Source: Pelosinus propionicus DSM 13327
Lineage (GTDB): Bacteria > Bacillota > Negativicutes > DSM-13327
Direction of reading: 5' to 3'
NCBI RefSeq assembly: GCF_900114615.1
Contig: NZ_FOTS01000008.1
Span: 62,001-126,000 of the forward strand
DNA: 64,000 nucleotides
In this document: positions 8,774 through 17,038 of the stretch, piece by piece
Layout of the letters: every line of letters begins with the position of its first letter
Numbering within the stretch: the first letter of the stretch is position 1
The notes under the pieces: model-generated
Told to the model about the DNA's origin: nothing
Seen by the model: the letters and a program-made list of their open reading frames with translations, nothing else
Database searches by the model: none
Program-made: the position numbers and the translations under genes

Positions 8774-9910
8774 TTATACTACTAATTTTGCAATAAAGAG
8801 ATCTTTATTTTTGCTGAGGTCAATAAATTCACCATTTACAGTCCTCACAACTAGAGACATATAAAAAGGATGATTATAAACGACTTCTGCTGTTCGACCG
8901 TCATTGAGTTCAACATTTACATTGAATACAAAGCTTTCTAAATAATGGTCAAATGTATCAATGATAGTAGTATCAAACTTAGTAGCACCTTCTTGGGTCA
9001 GTCTTTTGCGAATCGCAAAGAAATTGGGGGGGGTATTCTTTTCATGAAGCAGAGAATCAAAAAAGTTGGCAAATGCAACAATTTGGGCGTAGGGATGAAT
9101 CTTAGCAGCAGGCAAATGCAGCGGAAATCCGCTGCCATCTTGATATTCATGGTGTTGCAGTAAAATCAGATTGGCCTCTCGAGGCAATCCTAAACTTTTA
9201 ATGATTTCGTAGCCGGCTTGTACATGACTTTGATATTGCAATTCCTCTTCTGCTGACTGGCAGTCACTTTTATGAAGGAGGTTTTCTGGCAACTTTATTT
9301 TGCCGATATCATGAAGTAATGCTCCTAAGGCAATGGTATGTATTACTGCATCAGGATGTCCTAATAGTTTAGCGATCTTTGCAGAAATAATAGCTACCGA
9401 TATACTGTGATTGGTGAGATTTTCCTGCATCGAAGGGGTGATTTCTCTTTTGAGTGTATAAGCAAGCACTCCTACTGTCGTTGCTGCATAGTGGCAGATA
9501 ATATTTGCCATGACGGTAAGGGGCATAATGTCTTTTGTTTGTGGCAGATCAAAGAGTATTTTTGAGAATTTATCAGAAATATCGTGGTATTGTTGAGTGG
9601 ACTTTTTGTTAAAAATGGTGGGCAGCTCTTCGACGGGAGGAGAATCACTGTCAGCTATTTTTTTTATTTTATCAAAAAGCTGAGAATTTTTAGAGATAAT
9701 TTCATCAAATTGTAAGGATAGGCGAATATCATCATCTGTATCTTTTTCTTCTCTCACCCGGATTTCTTGTATCTCCCATAGTTTTAATAAACTGATGGTT
9801 TTATCAGTCAGACTGGTGCCAGCTGCTAGTAAGACTTGTCCTTCGGGATTTAAGATATGCTCGGCGATGACATCACCTTTTTTAAGTTCATTTATTTTGA
9901 TTTTTAACAT
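8774..9910 (-). CDS. HD-GYP domain protein (putative c-di-GMP phosphodiesterase), GFP variant
   Basis: A 378-residue protein with an N-terminal GDVIAEHILNPEGQVLLAAGTSL module typical of HD-GYP proteins and a C-terminal HD-GYP domain. The metal ligands are in place: His168, HD at 200-201 (LLHDIGK), His229, and HH at 253-254. The signature loop reads DGSGFP (258-263) rather than DGTGYP, so the GYP motif is GFP. HD-GYP enzymes cleave c-di-GMP or c-di-GMP-type dinucleotides to nucleotides and control motility and adhesion. No receiver or membrane segment is present. AGGAGG lies 8 bases before the ATG. No riboswitch is visible upstream, unlike the second HD-GYP gene. Confidence 0.8.
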   Translation of the reverse strand: MLKIKINELKKGDVIAEHILNPEGQVLLAAGTSLTDKTISLLKLWEIQEIRVREEKDTDDDIRLSLQFDEIISKNSQLFDKIKKIADSDSPPVEELPTIFNKKSTQQYHDISDKFSKILFDLPQTKDIMPLTVMANIICHYAATTVGVLAYTLKREITPSMQENLTNHSISVAIISAKIAKLLGHPDAVIHTIALGALLHDIGKIKLPENLLHKSDCQSAEEELQYQSHVQAGYEIIKSLGLPREANLILLQHHEYQDGSGFPLHLPAAKIHPYAQIVAFANFFDSLLHEKNTPPNFFAIRKRLTQEGATKFDTTIIDTFDHYLESFVFNVNVELNDGRTAEVVYNHPFYMSLVVRTVNGEFIDLSKNKDLFIAKLVV

Positions 9911-10143
9911 ATTTATATCCTCCTAAGTTAAAAAATCAGTAAGAGTGCTACTTTAAAGCTCCTTATTCTAGAGAATCTAATTCTATCTAAAATCATATAA
10001 CAAAATATAAGAATTGGCGAGAAGAAATTCTTAATACAGGCAAAACTTTAAGTCTGAGATGCCCGATAAAGGATGAAAAAGTAGAAAAATGCAGGATAAT
10101 GGTGAAAAAAATAGAAATAAAGAAGAAGTATGCATAAGAGGAG

Positions 10144-12135
10144 ATGTTTTTCTGCGTGTCAAGGTGGGAAGAATTATTTAACAACATTCAACAAGATATA
10201 AAACTATTTATATTTGTACTGGGAGTATTTTGCTTATTTCGGATTGGTTTTATTATTATATTAAATTCTTATATTAGTGAGGCTGCAACTTTTCAAGATA
10301 TTGCTATGACACTTTATTATGGGATACGGATTAGTTTGAAAAGTACAGGTATAGTGGTTGCAGTTTCTTTTATACTTTGTATTATATTCAATATAATGAA
10401 TAAAAAGACAATAGCAATCAATTTGCGTTATATTCTGGGGTGTACGTATATCACCCTTCTAAGTTTATTGTTTTATGCTCGAATTCCTTACTATGAACAA
10501 TTTCATATGGGGTTTAATCAATTGCTATTTAATACTTTTAATGATGATGTTCATGCCTTATTCTATACTTTGGTAGAACAATATAATTTGCCTATTCGTT
10601 TACTATTGACTGGAGTAACAGCACTGGCATTGTGCCGTTTATTAAAAGTCTGGCTGAAAACGAAGACATATCATTTACCTCGCTTTGCCAAGTGGTACAG
10701 TACTATTGCCTTTCGTACTTCACTGTTAATTGTCGTATATTATCTCGTTATCTTTATTCGCTTTGGCGGCAGTATGAGCTATGCCTATAACATCGACTGG
10801 GAAAATTCAGGGGTAACTAAGGATGAATTTTTAAATGAGGCCATTTTAGATGACGTTCAAGCTTTGTATCGGGCATATACACTCCATGAGCGGGTAATGG
10901 CATCAACGGGGTTAGATATGGATCCACAGAGGATGGTGGAGTATGGAACGTATGTGGCTGGTCATCCGGTGGACTCACAAAATATTGATGATTTTTTAAG
11001 AAAAGAAGCCCAAGGCGGAAAAATTGAAAAGCCACAACATGTATTTCTAATCATTGGGGAAAGCTATGCTAATTGGCCGCTGCTGCCCCAATATAAAGAT
11101 CTGAACATTGCCAATGGTATGCGGAATATTATTGCCCAGGAAGATGCGGCCTATGTACCTGCTTTTCTGCCTAATGGTATGAGCACCATTTCAGGAATTA
11201 TGGGAATTGTTACAGGCCTGGCAGAAGCAAACCTGTATCTTACTTATTTGCCTGAGTCTTACAAGGAACCTTATTCTACATCTCTTGCTCCTCAAATAAA
11301 AAAACTAGGTTATAAACCTCGATTTTGGTATGCTGGTCCTACTTCTTGGGAGCGAGTAAAAGATTTTACATTGGCTCAAGGGTTTGAGGAATTTTATGGA
11401 ATGGGAGATATAGCGAGCCAGTCGGGAAATGTTTGGGGTTGTGATGATAAATATTTATTTCAAGCTGTTGCCTCAGGGGCAGATCGTCCCACGCCGACGT
11501 TTGATGTGATTATGAATATTTCAAATCATGCTCCTTATACAGTCGATTTAGAGAAAGAAGGCTTTGATAGGGACACTGTAATCAGCGGATTGCCTGATAA
11601 TCTAAAAGAAGATCAGGAGCTTATAAAAAAGCTGGGACATTTTTGGTATGCGGATAAGGTTATGGCTGAATTTATTAAGGATATGCGCCAGAAGTATCCT
11701 GATAGTCTATTCATTATTGTTGGTGATCATGCCGATCGGCTCAATATCCAATTGAATCCTGATCTATACGAACGCTATGGTATTCCTTTTATTGTCTATG
11801 GAAAAGGAATTGATAAAAAGGTGTTTCCTAAAGAAGTGGCAGGCAGTCATATTAATGTGGCACCTACGGTCCTAGAATTACTGTCGCCTCCTGGTTTTGT
11901 TTATTATTCATTAGGAGAAAGTATGACAAGGGGGAATGGAGTAGGTTTTAATTACGGATTTTGGGTAACTCATGATTCTATCGGGAAAATTGGCGGTGAG
12001 AACAAAGAAAATATGGAGGGAATGAAAATGACCTCTGCTGTCGACGGGAATTTCATACAAAAAGATATTGATGCAAGACGAGCCATTTCTTGGTGGCGTA
12101 TTAAAAATGGAAAAAATATGAAATTTGAAGAGTGA
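10144..12135 (+). CDS. LTA synthase-family membrane sulfatase/phosphoglycerol transferase
   Basis: A 663-residue membrane-anchored protein: about five N-terminal helices (residues 15-230) and an extracytoplasmic sulfatase-fold domain from about residue 290. Visible motifs are VFLIIGESYANWPL (nucleophile region), the NGMSTISG catalytic Thr/Ser loop, SNHAPYTV and the metal-binding IIVGDHADR. LtaS-family enzymes transfer glycerol-phosphate from phosphatidylglycerol to a polymer or glycan. If the host is a diderm Negativicute, the acceptor may be an envelope glycan rather than classical LTA. Start is ambiguous: ATG 10144 is very close to AAGAGGAG; GTG 10156, in frame, has a looser spacing. Confidence 0.75.
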   Translation: MFFCVSRWEELFNNIQQDIKLFIFVLGVFCLFRIGFIIILNSYISEAATFQDIAMTLYYGIRISLKSTGIVVAVSFILCIIFNIMNKKTIAINLRYILGCTYITLLSLLFYARIPYYEQFHMGFNQLLFNTFNDDVHALFYTLVEQYNLPIRLLLTGVTALALCRLLKVWLKTKTYHLPRFAKWYSTIAFRTSLLIVVYYLVIFIRFGGSMSYAYNIDWENSGVTKDEFLNEAILDDVQALYRAYTLHERVMASTGLDMDPQRMVEYGTYVAGHPVDSQNIDDFLRKEAQGGKIEKPQHVFLIIGESYANWPLLPQYKDLNIANGMRNIIAQEDAAYVPAFLPNGMSTISGIMGIVTGLAEANLYLTYLPESYKEPYSTSLAPQIKKLGYKPRFWYAGPTSWERVKDFTLAQGFEEFYGMGDIASQSGNVWGCDDKYLFQAVASGADRPTPTFDVIMNISNHAPYTVDLEKEGFDRDTVISGLPDNLKEDQELIKKLGHFWYADKVMAEFIKDMRQKYPDSLFIIVGDHADRLNIQLNPDLYERYGIPFIVYGKGIDKKVFPKEVAGSHINVAPTVLELLSPPGFVYYSLGESMTRGNGVGFNYGFWVTHDSIGKIGGENKENMEGMKMTSAVDGNFIQKDIDARRAISWWRIKNGKNMKFEE

Positions 12136-12206
12136 TTAACAGGATTTAGCAAGAGTAATATGGAATATATAAGTAAGTCATGAATAATAGAAAGGAAGAA
12201 TTTAAA

Positions 12207-12404
12207 ATGACAAGATCCTTTACCTTATATCGTGATCAATTAAAGAAGCTTTTGGCACAAGTGGAAAAAAATGTAGAAAAAAATCCATTGGCGACGGATG
12301 GGATCACGATTATGATTTCAGATAATGATCGTTGTTTGAAAGTGTTTCAAAAAGTTGGTCATGATTGGATTTATCTGGATCAAGAAGAATTCTGTGAGTG
12401 GTAA
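12207..12404 (+). CDS. Small conserved-looking hypothetical protein
   Basis: A 65-residue acidic/basic soluble protein that I do not recognise. It has an N-terminal helix (TLYRDQLKKLLAQVEKNVEKNP) and a beta-rich C-terminal half (GITIMISDNDRCLKVFQKVGHDWIYLDQEEF). An upstream in-frame ATG at 12180 exists, but AGAAAGGAAG at about 12190-12199 is ideally placed for ATG 12207. The ywbE gene starts 22 bases after its stop, so the two are probably cotranscribed. Confidence 0.55.
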   Translation: MTRSFTLYRDQLKKLLAQVEKNVEKNPLATDGITIMISDNDRCLKVFQKVGHDWIYLDQEEFCEW

Positions 12405-12426
12405 TAAGCAAAGAGTGGAGGAAGCC

Positions 12427-12624
12427 ATGCTGAATGGGACAGAACGCAAAAACATTAAAGCGGGCAGCAAAGTAAAAGTTGTACAGAAGCAGCATCAAGG
12501 CACTGGACAATTAACAGAAGGGGTGGTCAAAGACCTGCTTACTAATAGTGCAATTCATCACAGGGGAATAAAAGTCCGTTTAGTAAATGGTATAATAGGC
12601 AGAGTTCAAGAAGTGATTCAATAG
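12427..12624 (+). CDS. ywbE: YwbE-family protein
   Basis: A 65-residue basic protein matching the YwbE family (DUF2196): RKNIKAGSKVKVVQKQHQGTGQLTEG, then VKDLLTNSAIHHRGIKVRLVNGIIGRVQEV. The family has a compact KOW/SH3-like beta fold; its function is not established, although nucleic-acid binding is a reasonable guess from the fold and charge. Start ATG 12427 is set by GGAGGAAG directly upstream. Confidence 0.75.
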   Translation: MLNGTERKNIKAGSKVKVVQKQHQGTGQLTEGVVKDLLTNSAIHHRGIKVRLVNGIIGRVQEVIQ

Positions 12625-12636
12625 TTTGCTATAGAT

Positions 12637-12708
12637 TAGTACATTACGTCATTTAAAATTGGATAATGACTGCATAATTATCATGCTTTTAGGTGACCTA
12701 ATGTACTA
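12637..12708. repeat. Structured inverted repeat between ywbE and the two-helix membrane protein gene
   Basis: Arm TAGTACATTACGTCA (12637-12651) pairs with 12694-12708 at 14 of 15 positions. The 42-base interval holds an inner stem (GATAAT at 12662-12667 with ATTATC). No T-run follows, so it is not an ordinary terminator. Confidence 0.6.
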
Positions 12709-12729
12709 AGTAACAAGGAAGGGAAAAGC

Positions 12730-13083
12730 ATGACAGAGACAATGGTTACTCAGTCAAGGAAAGACCGTAAAAATAAACAATTGTCAATTTACAGGAAAGC
12801 ACTGTTTGGCAGAGTGAAAACGGTATTGTATATTGCAGCCTGGGCCTTTATATTCTATTCATTGCAGCCTTTTATTACAGCGGCAGCATGGTGGAAGGCG
12901 CATCAAATCATGATGGAGAATGCCTTTTCTTTATCTGCTGTCAATACAATTTTTACTGTGATAGAGTATATCGTATGTTTTGGAATGGCTGTCCTTTTTG
13001 CAATGCTTTCCTGGTCAGAGTGGAATTATTGGCGTATATCTCGTCCTGTGGAAAGTCGTTTATTTATGAAACTATTAAAATAA
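12730..13083 (+). CDS. Small two-helix membrane protein, possibly PgaD-like
   Basis: A 117-residue protein with a basic N-terminus, a membrane helix at about residues 36-58 (VLYIAAWAFIFYSLQPFI), a second at about 75-97 (IFTVIEYIVCFGMAVLFAMLSW) and a WSEWNYWRI segment after it. The two helices followed by W-x-x-WN-x-x-R resemble PgaD, the small partner of the poly-GlcNAc synthase PgaC, but no PgaC-type glycosyltransferase is nearby, so this remains a weak suggestion. AAGGAAGG precedes the ATG. A strong terminator follows. Confidence 0.5.
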   Translation: MTETMVTQSRKDRKNKQLSIYRKALFGRVKTVLYIAAWAFIFYSLQPFITAAAWWKAHQIMMENAFSLSAVNTIFTVIEYIVCFGMAVLFAMLSWSEWNYWRISRPVESRLFMKLLK

Positions 13084-13125
13084 GTGAGGCAGGGAAACTA
13101 ATAGTTGTTCCTGCCTCACTTATTC
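13081..13125 (+). terminator. Terminator after the two-helix membrane protein gene
   Basis: TAAGTGAGGCAGGGA (13081-13095) pairs with TCCTGCCTCACTTA (13109-13122). The stop codon forms the first base pairs of the stem. Confidence 0.8.
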
Positions 13126-13213
13126 ATCTTTCGATAGTTAACATGTAGTTTTTAATAAGGAGAATAGAATCCGGACATAGGTTATGAGATTCTAGAATAG
13201 ATAGGTGTAAGAG

Positions 13214-14572
13214 ATGGAACAAACATATTCTTTAAGAGGAAAAGTAAATCAATTTTTAATCATTTTATTGCCCATTTTAGTAACACAAGTATGTATGTGT
13301 GCGATGACGTTTTTTGATACCATGATGTCGGGGCGTGTCAGTCCCAATGATTTAGTTGGTGTTGCTATTGGATCTAGCATCTGGATGCCTGTTTTTACAG
13401 GATTAAATGGGATTCTCTTTGCAATAGTGCCTATTGTTGCCCACTTTTTGGGTGCTGAGCAAAAAGAAAAAGTACCTTTCGCGGTCATTCAAGCCGTATA
13501 TCTAGCCATAGTAATATCCATTGTGGTTATGATTAGCGGCTTTTATTTGATACATCCGATATTGAGTAAAATGGAACTCAATGCTTTATCCTATCAAATT
13601 GCTTATGATTTTCTAGCAGCAATTTCATTTGGGATTATTCCGTTGTTTATTTCCACAGTTCTGCGCTGTTTTATTGACACATTAGGTTATACACGAGTAA
13701 CGATGGTAATTTCTATGGCTGCGTTACCGATTAACGTATTGCTCAATTACATACTGGTTTTTGGCAATTTTGGTTTTCCGCAGCTAGGTGGAGTTGGAGC
13801 CGGATGGGCTTCCGCTATTACTTACTGGTGCATTGCCATTATTAGCGTGTGTGTAATTCGAAGCAAAGAACCTTTTAAATCTTATAAGGTATTTAGCTCT
13901 TGGCATCGTTTTTCGTTAGGGGCGTGGAAGGAGCAGTTAAAGATTGGTATACCAATTGGTATAGCGATTTTTTGTGAAACGAGTATATTTGCAGTGGTCA
14001 CTTTGCTGATGAGTGAATTCAGTGAAGTGACAATTGCAGCCTATCAAGTTGCTATTAATGTGGCAGCTCTAATTTATATGATGCCACTGAGTATTTCGAT
14101 GGCTTTAACAATTGTAGTAGGTTTTGAAGTGGGAGCTAAGCGGTATCAAGATGCTAAGCAATATGGCTATCTGGGTATTGGAATTGCATTGCTTATGGCT
14201 GTAATGGCTGCCGTCATATTATATTTTGGCAACGAGCAGATATCCAGTTTATATACCGCGGATATCAATATTAGGCGTCTTGCAGAGCAATTTTTGCTAT
14301 ATGCGATTTTCTTCCAATTATCGGATGCTATTGCAACGCCCGTCCAAGGCTGCCTGCGAGGTTATAAAGATGTTCGGGTTACATTTATTTTGGCCATGAT
14401 CTCTTATTGGATTCTTGGATTGCCCCTAGGATATGTGTTATCTCATCCTTCCGGGTTAGGAGCCTTTGGTTATTGGATCGGTTTGATTGCAGGTCTAGCC
14501 TTTGGCGCAACTTGTTTATCGGTAAGATTAATGAGAGTACAGCATAAATATGCGGAGATACAAAATGTGTAG
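13214..14572 (+). CDS. MATE-family multidrug/cation exporter (copy 1)
   Basis: A 452-residue protein with twelve predicted membrane helices in two homologous halves, with the first half opening LIILLPILVTQVCMCAMTFFDTMMSGRVSPNDLVGVAIGSS and containing the conserved PINVLLNYILVFG and GGVGAGWASAITYW segments. MATE proteins of this NorM type export drugs or organic cations in exchange for sodium or protons. It looks monocistronic, and a convergent terminator separates it from metQ. It is not a close copy of the second MATE gene at 51499. Confidence 0.85.
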   Translation: MEQTYSLRGKVNQFLIILLPILVTQVCMCAMTFFDTMMSGRVSPNDLVGVAIGSSIWMPVFTGLNGILFAIVPIVAHFLGAEQKEKVPFAVIQAVYLAIVISIVVMISGFYLIHPILSKMELNALSYQIAYDFLAAISFGIIPLFISTVLRCFIDTLGYTRVTMVISMAALPINVLLNYILVFGNFGFPQLGGVGAGWASAITYWCIAIISVCVIRSKEPFKSYKVFSSWHRFSLGAWKEQLKIGIPIGIAIFCETSIFAVVTLLMSEFSEVTIAAYQVAINVAALIYMMPLSISMALTIVVGFEVGAKRYQDAKQYGYLGIGIALLMAVMAAVILYFGNEQISSLYTADINIRRLAEQFLLYAIFFQLSDAIATPVQGCLRGYKDVRVTFILAMISYWILGLPLGYVLSHPSGLGAFGYWIGLIAGLAFGATCLSVRLMRVQHKYAEIQNV

Positions 14573-14587
14573 TATTCTGTTTCGATC

Positions 14588-14643
14588 GAAAAAAGAAGCA
14601 CATGAAGGAGATTGTAAGTCTCTTCGTGCGCTTCTTTTTTTTG
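14588..14643. terminator. Bidirectional terminator between MATE gene and metQ
   Basis: An A-tract plus GAAGC arm (14588-14611) pairs with 14618-14641 (G-U pairs tolerated) and is bounded by A-run and T-run, so it works for both converging genes. Confidence 0.85.
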
Positions 14644-14651
14644 CGTCAGTT

Positions 14652-15470
14652 TTACCAGGCTGCTGCTACAGAACCTTTAAAGTGTTCATTAATGAAGGCT
14701 TTTACTTCATCAGAGTGGTAGGCTTTAATGAATTTTTGTACAGCTGGATTTTCTTTATCTTTCGTGCGTACAACAATAATATTTGCATAAGGAGAATTTA
14801 TATCTTCAATTGCAATGGCATCTTTTGTAGGTACTAAGCCGGCAGTAATTGCGTAATTTGTATTAATGGCAGCAACGTCCATATCGGCTAGGGAACGAGG
14901 GATTTGTGCAGCATCTAATTCTTTGATAACAATTTTTTTAGGATTCTCAATAATATCGGTGACAGCAGCTTTTAGTCCAATTCCAGGTTTTAATTTAATA
15001 AGACCAATTTTCTCTAGCAATAACAAAGCTCGTCCTCCATTGGTTGGATCATTAGGAATGGCAACAACAGCTCCTGCCTGTAAATCAGCTATATTTTTCA
15101 GCTTGCTTGAATAAATACCCATTGGAAAAATGACTGTATTACCTACTGACACAAGATCATAATTGCGGTCCTTAATAATATTGTCAAGGTAAGGTTTGTG
15201 TTGAAAACTATTGACATCAATATCACCTTGGTTTAATGCTACATTTGGTTGAATATAGTCATTAAATTCAACGACTTCAATTTTTAAGCCGTCCTTTTCG
15301 GCAATTTTCTTTACTACATCCATTACTTCAGCATGAGGACCTGCTGTAACACCAACTTTTAGTGTTTTCTGTTCTACTTTTGCGGGGCTTTGCTGACCGC
15401 AGCCAGTTGCTAAACCTAGAATAAAAACAAGAGATAAGAGAAGAGAAATCGATTTTAGTGATTTTTTCAT
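14652..15470 (-). CDS. metQ: Methionine ABC transporter substrate-binding lipoprotein
   Basis: A 272-residue NlpA/MetQ lipoprotein. The signal peptide is basic then hydrophobic and ends in the lipobox LATGC, with Cys24 as the acylated residue. The mature part begins with KTLKVGVTAGPHAEVMDVVKK and includes FNDYIQPNVALNQGDIDVNSFQHKPYL, both hallmarks of MetQ. It binds methionine at the cell surface for the MetNI permease, but metN and metI are not adjacent. It lies 27 bases after the aminotransferase gene and shares its SAM riboswitch. AGGAGG precedes the ATG. Confidence 0.9.
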   Translation of the reverse strand: MKKSLKSISLLLSLVFILGLATGCGQQSPAKVEQKTLKVGVTAGPHAEVMDVVKKIAEKDGLKIEVVEFNDYIQPNVALNQGDIDVNSFQHKPYLDNIIKDRNYDLVSVGNTVIFPMGIYSSKLKNIADLQAGAVVAIPNDPTNGGRALLLLEKIGLIKLKPGIGLKAAVTDIIENPKKIVIKELDAAQIPRSLADMDVAAINTNYAITAGLVPTKDAIAIEDINSPYANIIVVRTKDKENPAVQKFIKAYHSDEVKAFINEHFKGSVAAAW

Positions 15471-15497
15471 TTAATTTTGCCTCCTAAATGTAATATT

Positions 15498-16688
15498 TTA
15501 TTTTAATTTTTGCAGTCTTTCAATTGCGGATTCTAATGTAGCAAATTGCTTGCAGAAACAAAAACGAATAAAGCGATGCTTATCATTGGCATCGTCCTGA
15601 TAAAAACTAGATCCTGGTACGACAGCAACCCCTACTTTTTCAGCTAAATGGCGGGCAAAGTCTACATCATTCTTCCAGCCAAAGGGCGCTATATCTGCCA
15701 TAATATAGTAGGCTCCGGATGGGCGAATGCAATTAAAGCCGATAGCAGTTAATTCTTTTAACATAAAGTCGCGGCGCTTGCTATAAAAATCTCCTAACTT
15801 TTCGTAATAAGCGGCAGGAAAATTTAGGGCCTGAGCGGCAGCTACTTGCAGAGGGGCAGCGGCTCCCACTGTCAAGAAGTCGTGCATTTTACGTATGGAT
15901 CGGCTGATTTCGGCGGGAGCAATCACATATCCAATGCGCCAGCCTGTTACGCTATAGGTTTTTGAAATGCTATTGATGGTTATCGTTCGTTCTGCCATAC
16001 CGGGCAAGGTAGCCAGAGGAATGTGTTTTATTTCATCATAAATGATGTGCTCATAGATTTCATCAGTAATCGCCAAGACATCATGTTTGATACAAAGTTT
16101 GGCAATGAGATCCAGCTCTTCACGGTTAAAAACCTTACCTGTAGGGTTATTTGGAGTATTAATAATAATAGCTCTGGTGCGGTCTGAAAATGCCGCCGTT
16201 AATTCTTCCTTATTAAAGCTGAATTCTGGTGGATGCAGTTGGACATATTTGGGGGTAGCGCCACATAATACAGCATCAGGTCCATAGTTTTCGTAAAAAG
16301 GCTGGAATATAATGACTTCATCTCCAGGATTAATAGTGGCCAAGAGGGTTGCTACCATGCCTTCTGTTGAACCGCAGCACACGGTAATTTGAGTTTCGGG
16401 GTCAATATCAATGTTATAGTCTCTTTTATTTTTTAAAGTAATAGCATCTCTAAGAGACTTGGTTCCCCAGGTAATAGCATATTGATTGTGATCTTCTAAA
16501 ATAGCCTTAACTGCGGCCTCTTTTATTTCATCTGATGCCGGAAAATCCGGAAAGCCTTGTGCAAGATTGATGGCTTTATGAGCAGCAGCAATACGAGACA
16601 TTTCTCTAATCACTGATTCTGTAAAACGCCCAGCTTTTTCCGAGGCATAATTACGCAGAGTTTGAGCTTGTTGTGAAGTTTGATTCAT
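15498..16688 (-). CDS. Class I/II PLP aminotransferase, probably methionine/keto-methylthiobutyrate type
   Basis: A 396-residue fold-type I aminotransferase. NLAQGFPDFP at residues 41-50, YAITWGTKSLRDAI (70-83), NTPNNPTG (178-185) and the PLP lysine at 243 in SISKTYSVTGWRIGY are intact. The ITWGTKSLR form is typical of the YbdL/kynurenine-aminotransferase branch, several of which use methionine or glutamine. Being first gene after a SAM riboswitch and followed by metQ supports a role in methionine transamination or methylthioadenosine salvage. Exact substrate is inferred from context only. Start supported by an AGGAG site 7 bases upstream. Confidence 0.8.
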   Translation of the reverse strand: MNQTSQQAQTLRNYASEKAGRFTESVIREMSRIAAAHKAINLAQGFPDFPASDEIKEAAVKAILEDHNQYAITWGTKSLRDAITLKNKRDYNIDIDPETQITVCCGSTEGMVATLLATINPGDEVIIFQPFYENYGPDAVLCGATPKYVQLHPPEFSFNKEELTAAFSDRTRAIIINTPNNPTGKVFNREELDLIAKLCIKHDVLAITDEIYEHIIYDEIKHIPLATLPGMAERTITINSISKTYSVTGWRIGYVIAPAEISRSIRKMHDFLTVGAAAPLQVAAAQALNFPAAYYEKLGDFYSKRRDFMLKELTAIGFNCIRPSGAYYIMADIAPFGWKNDVDFARHLAEKVGVAVVPGSSFYQDDANDKHRFIRFCFCKQFATLESAIERLQKLK

Positions 16689-16713
16689 TGTATTAACTCC
16701 TTTATATTTATAA

Positions 16714-16743
16714 TAAAAAAACCTTCTTCATAAGATGAAGAAG
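16714..16743 (-). terminator. Terminator of the SAM riboswitch
   Basis: On the minus strand CTTCTTCATC pairs with GATGAAGAAG equivalents around TTAT and is followed by seven T residues. Its left arm can alternatively pair with the 3' strand of riboswitch helix P1, giving the usual S-box switch. Confidence 0.85.
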
Positions 16744-16758
16744 ATTCTATTTAAAAAT

Positions 16759-16866
16759 GATCTTCATCTCCCAGGAAAATCCTGTTGGAATTGGCACCGT
16801 TCGCCTTGTGCGGTGGTTGCCGTAGCTTCATCGGGCCAATCCCCTCAGCTAACTCTTGATGAATCT
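16759..16866 (-). ncRNA. SAM-I (S-box) riboswitch
   Basis: Read on the minus strand the leader shows the S-box core in order: ATCAAGAG, a short helix with CTGAGGG, CTGGCCCGATGAA-type (here ATTGGCCCGATGAAG), CGGCAACC, AAGGCG and GGTGCCAATTCC, then GGGAGATGAAG closing P1. The distances match the family. It should stop transcription of the aminotransferase-metQ unit when SAM is abundant. Confidence 0.93.
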
Positions 16867-16944
16867 ATGTAGTTGATGAAAACAATAGTAGCATGAGTTT
16901 CTGCCTGATGTCAAGGAAAAATAAGAAATATTAAATTTCGTCAA

Positions 16945-16973
16945 TTGACATGTAAACTTAACAAAAGTATAAT
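16945..16973 (+). promoter_or_regulatory. Consensus sigma-A promoter for the MFS-larA operon
   Basis: TTGACA at 16945-16950 and TATAAT at 16968-16973 are both perfect, separated by 17 bases. Confidence 0.85.
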
Positions 16974-17038
16974 GTGGTAATATGAGTAGAAGTCCATTGT
17001 AAAAATACTTATATTCATGATTTAAGGGGGATTATCGT

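Noticed and set aside
13113-13213. Further structured RNA upstream of the first MATE gene
   Set aside because: Only the terminator stem is convincing; the rest has no conserved core.
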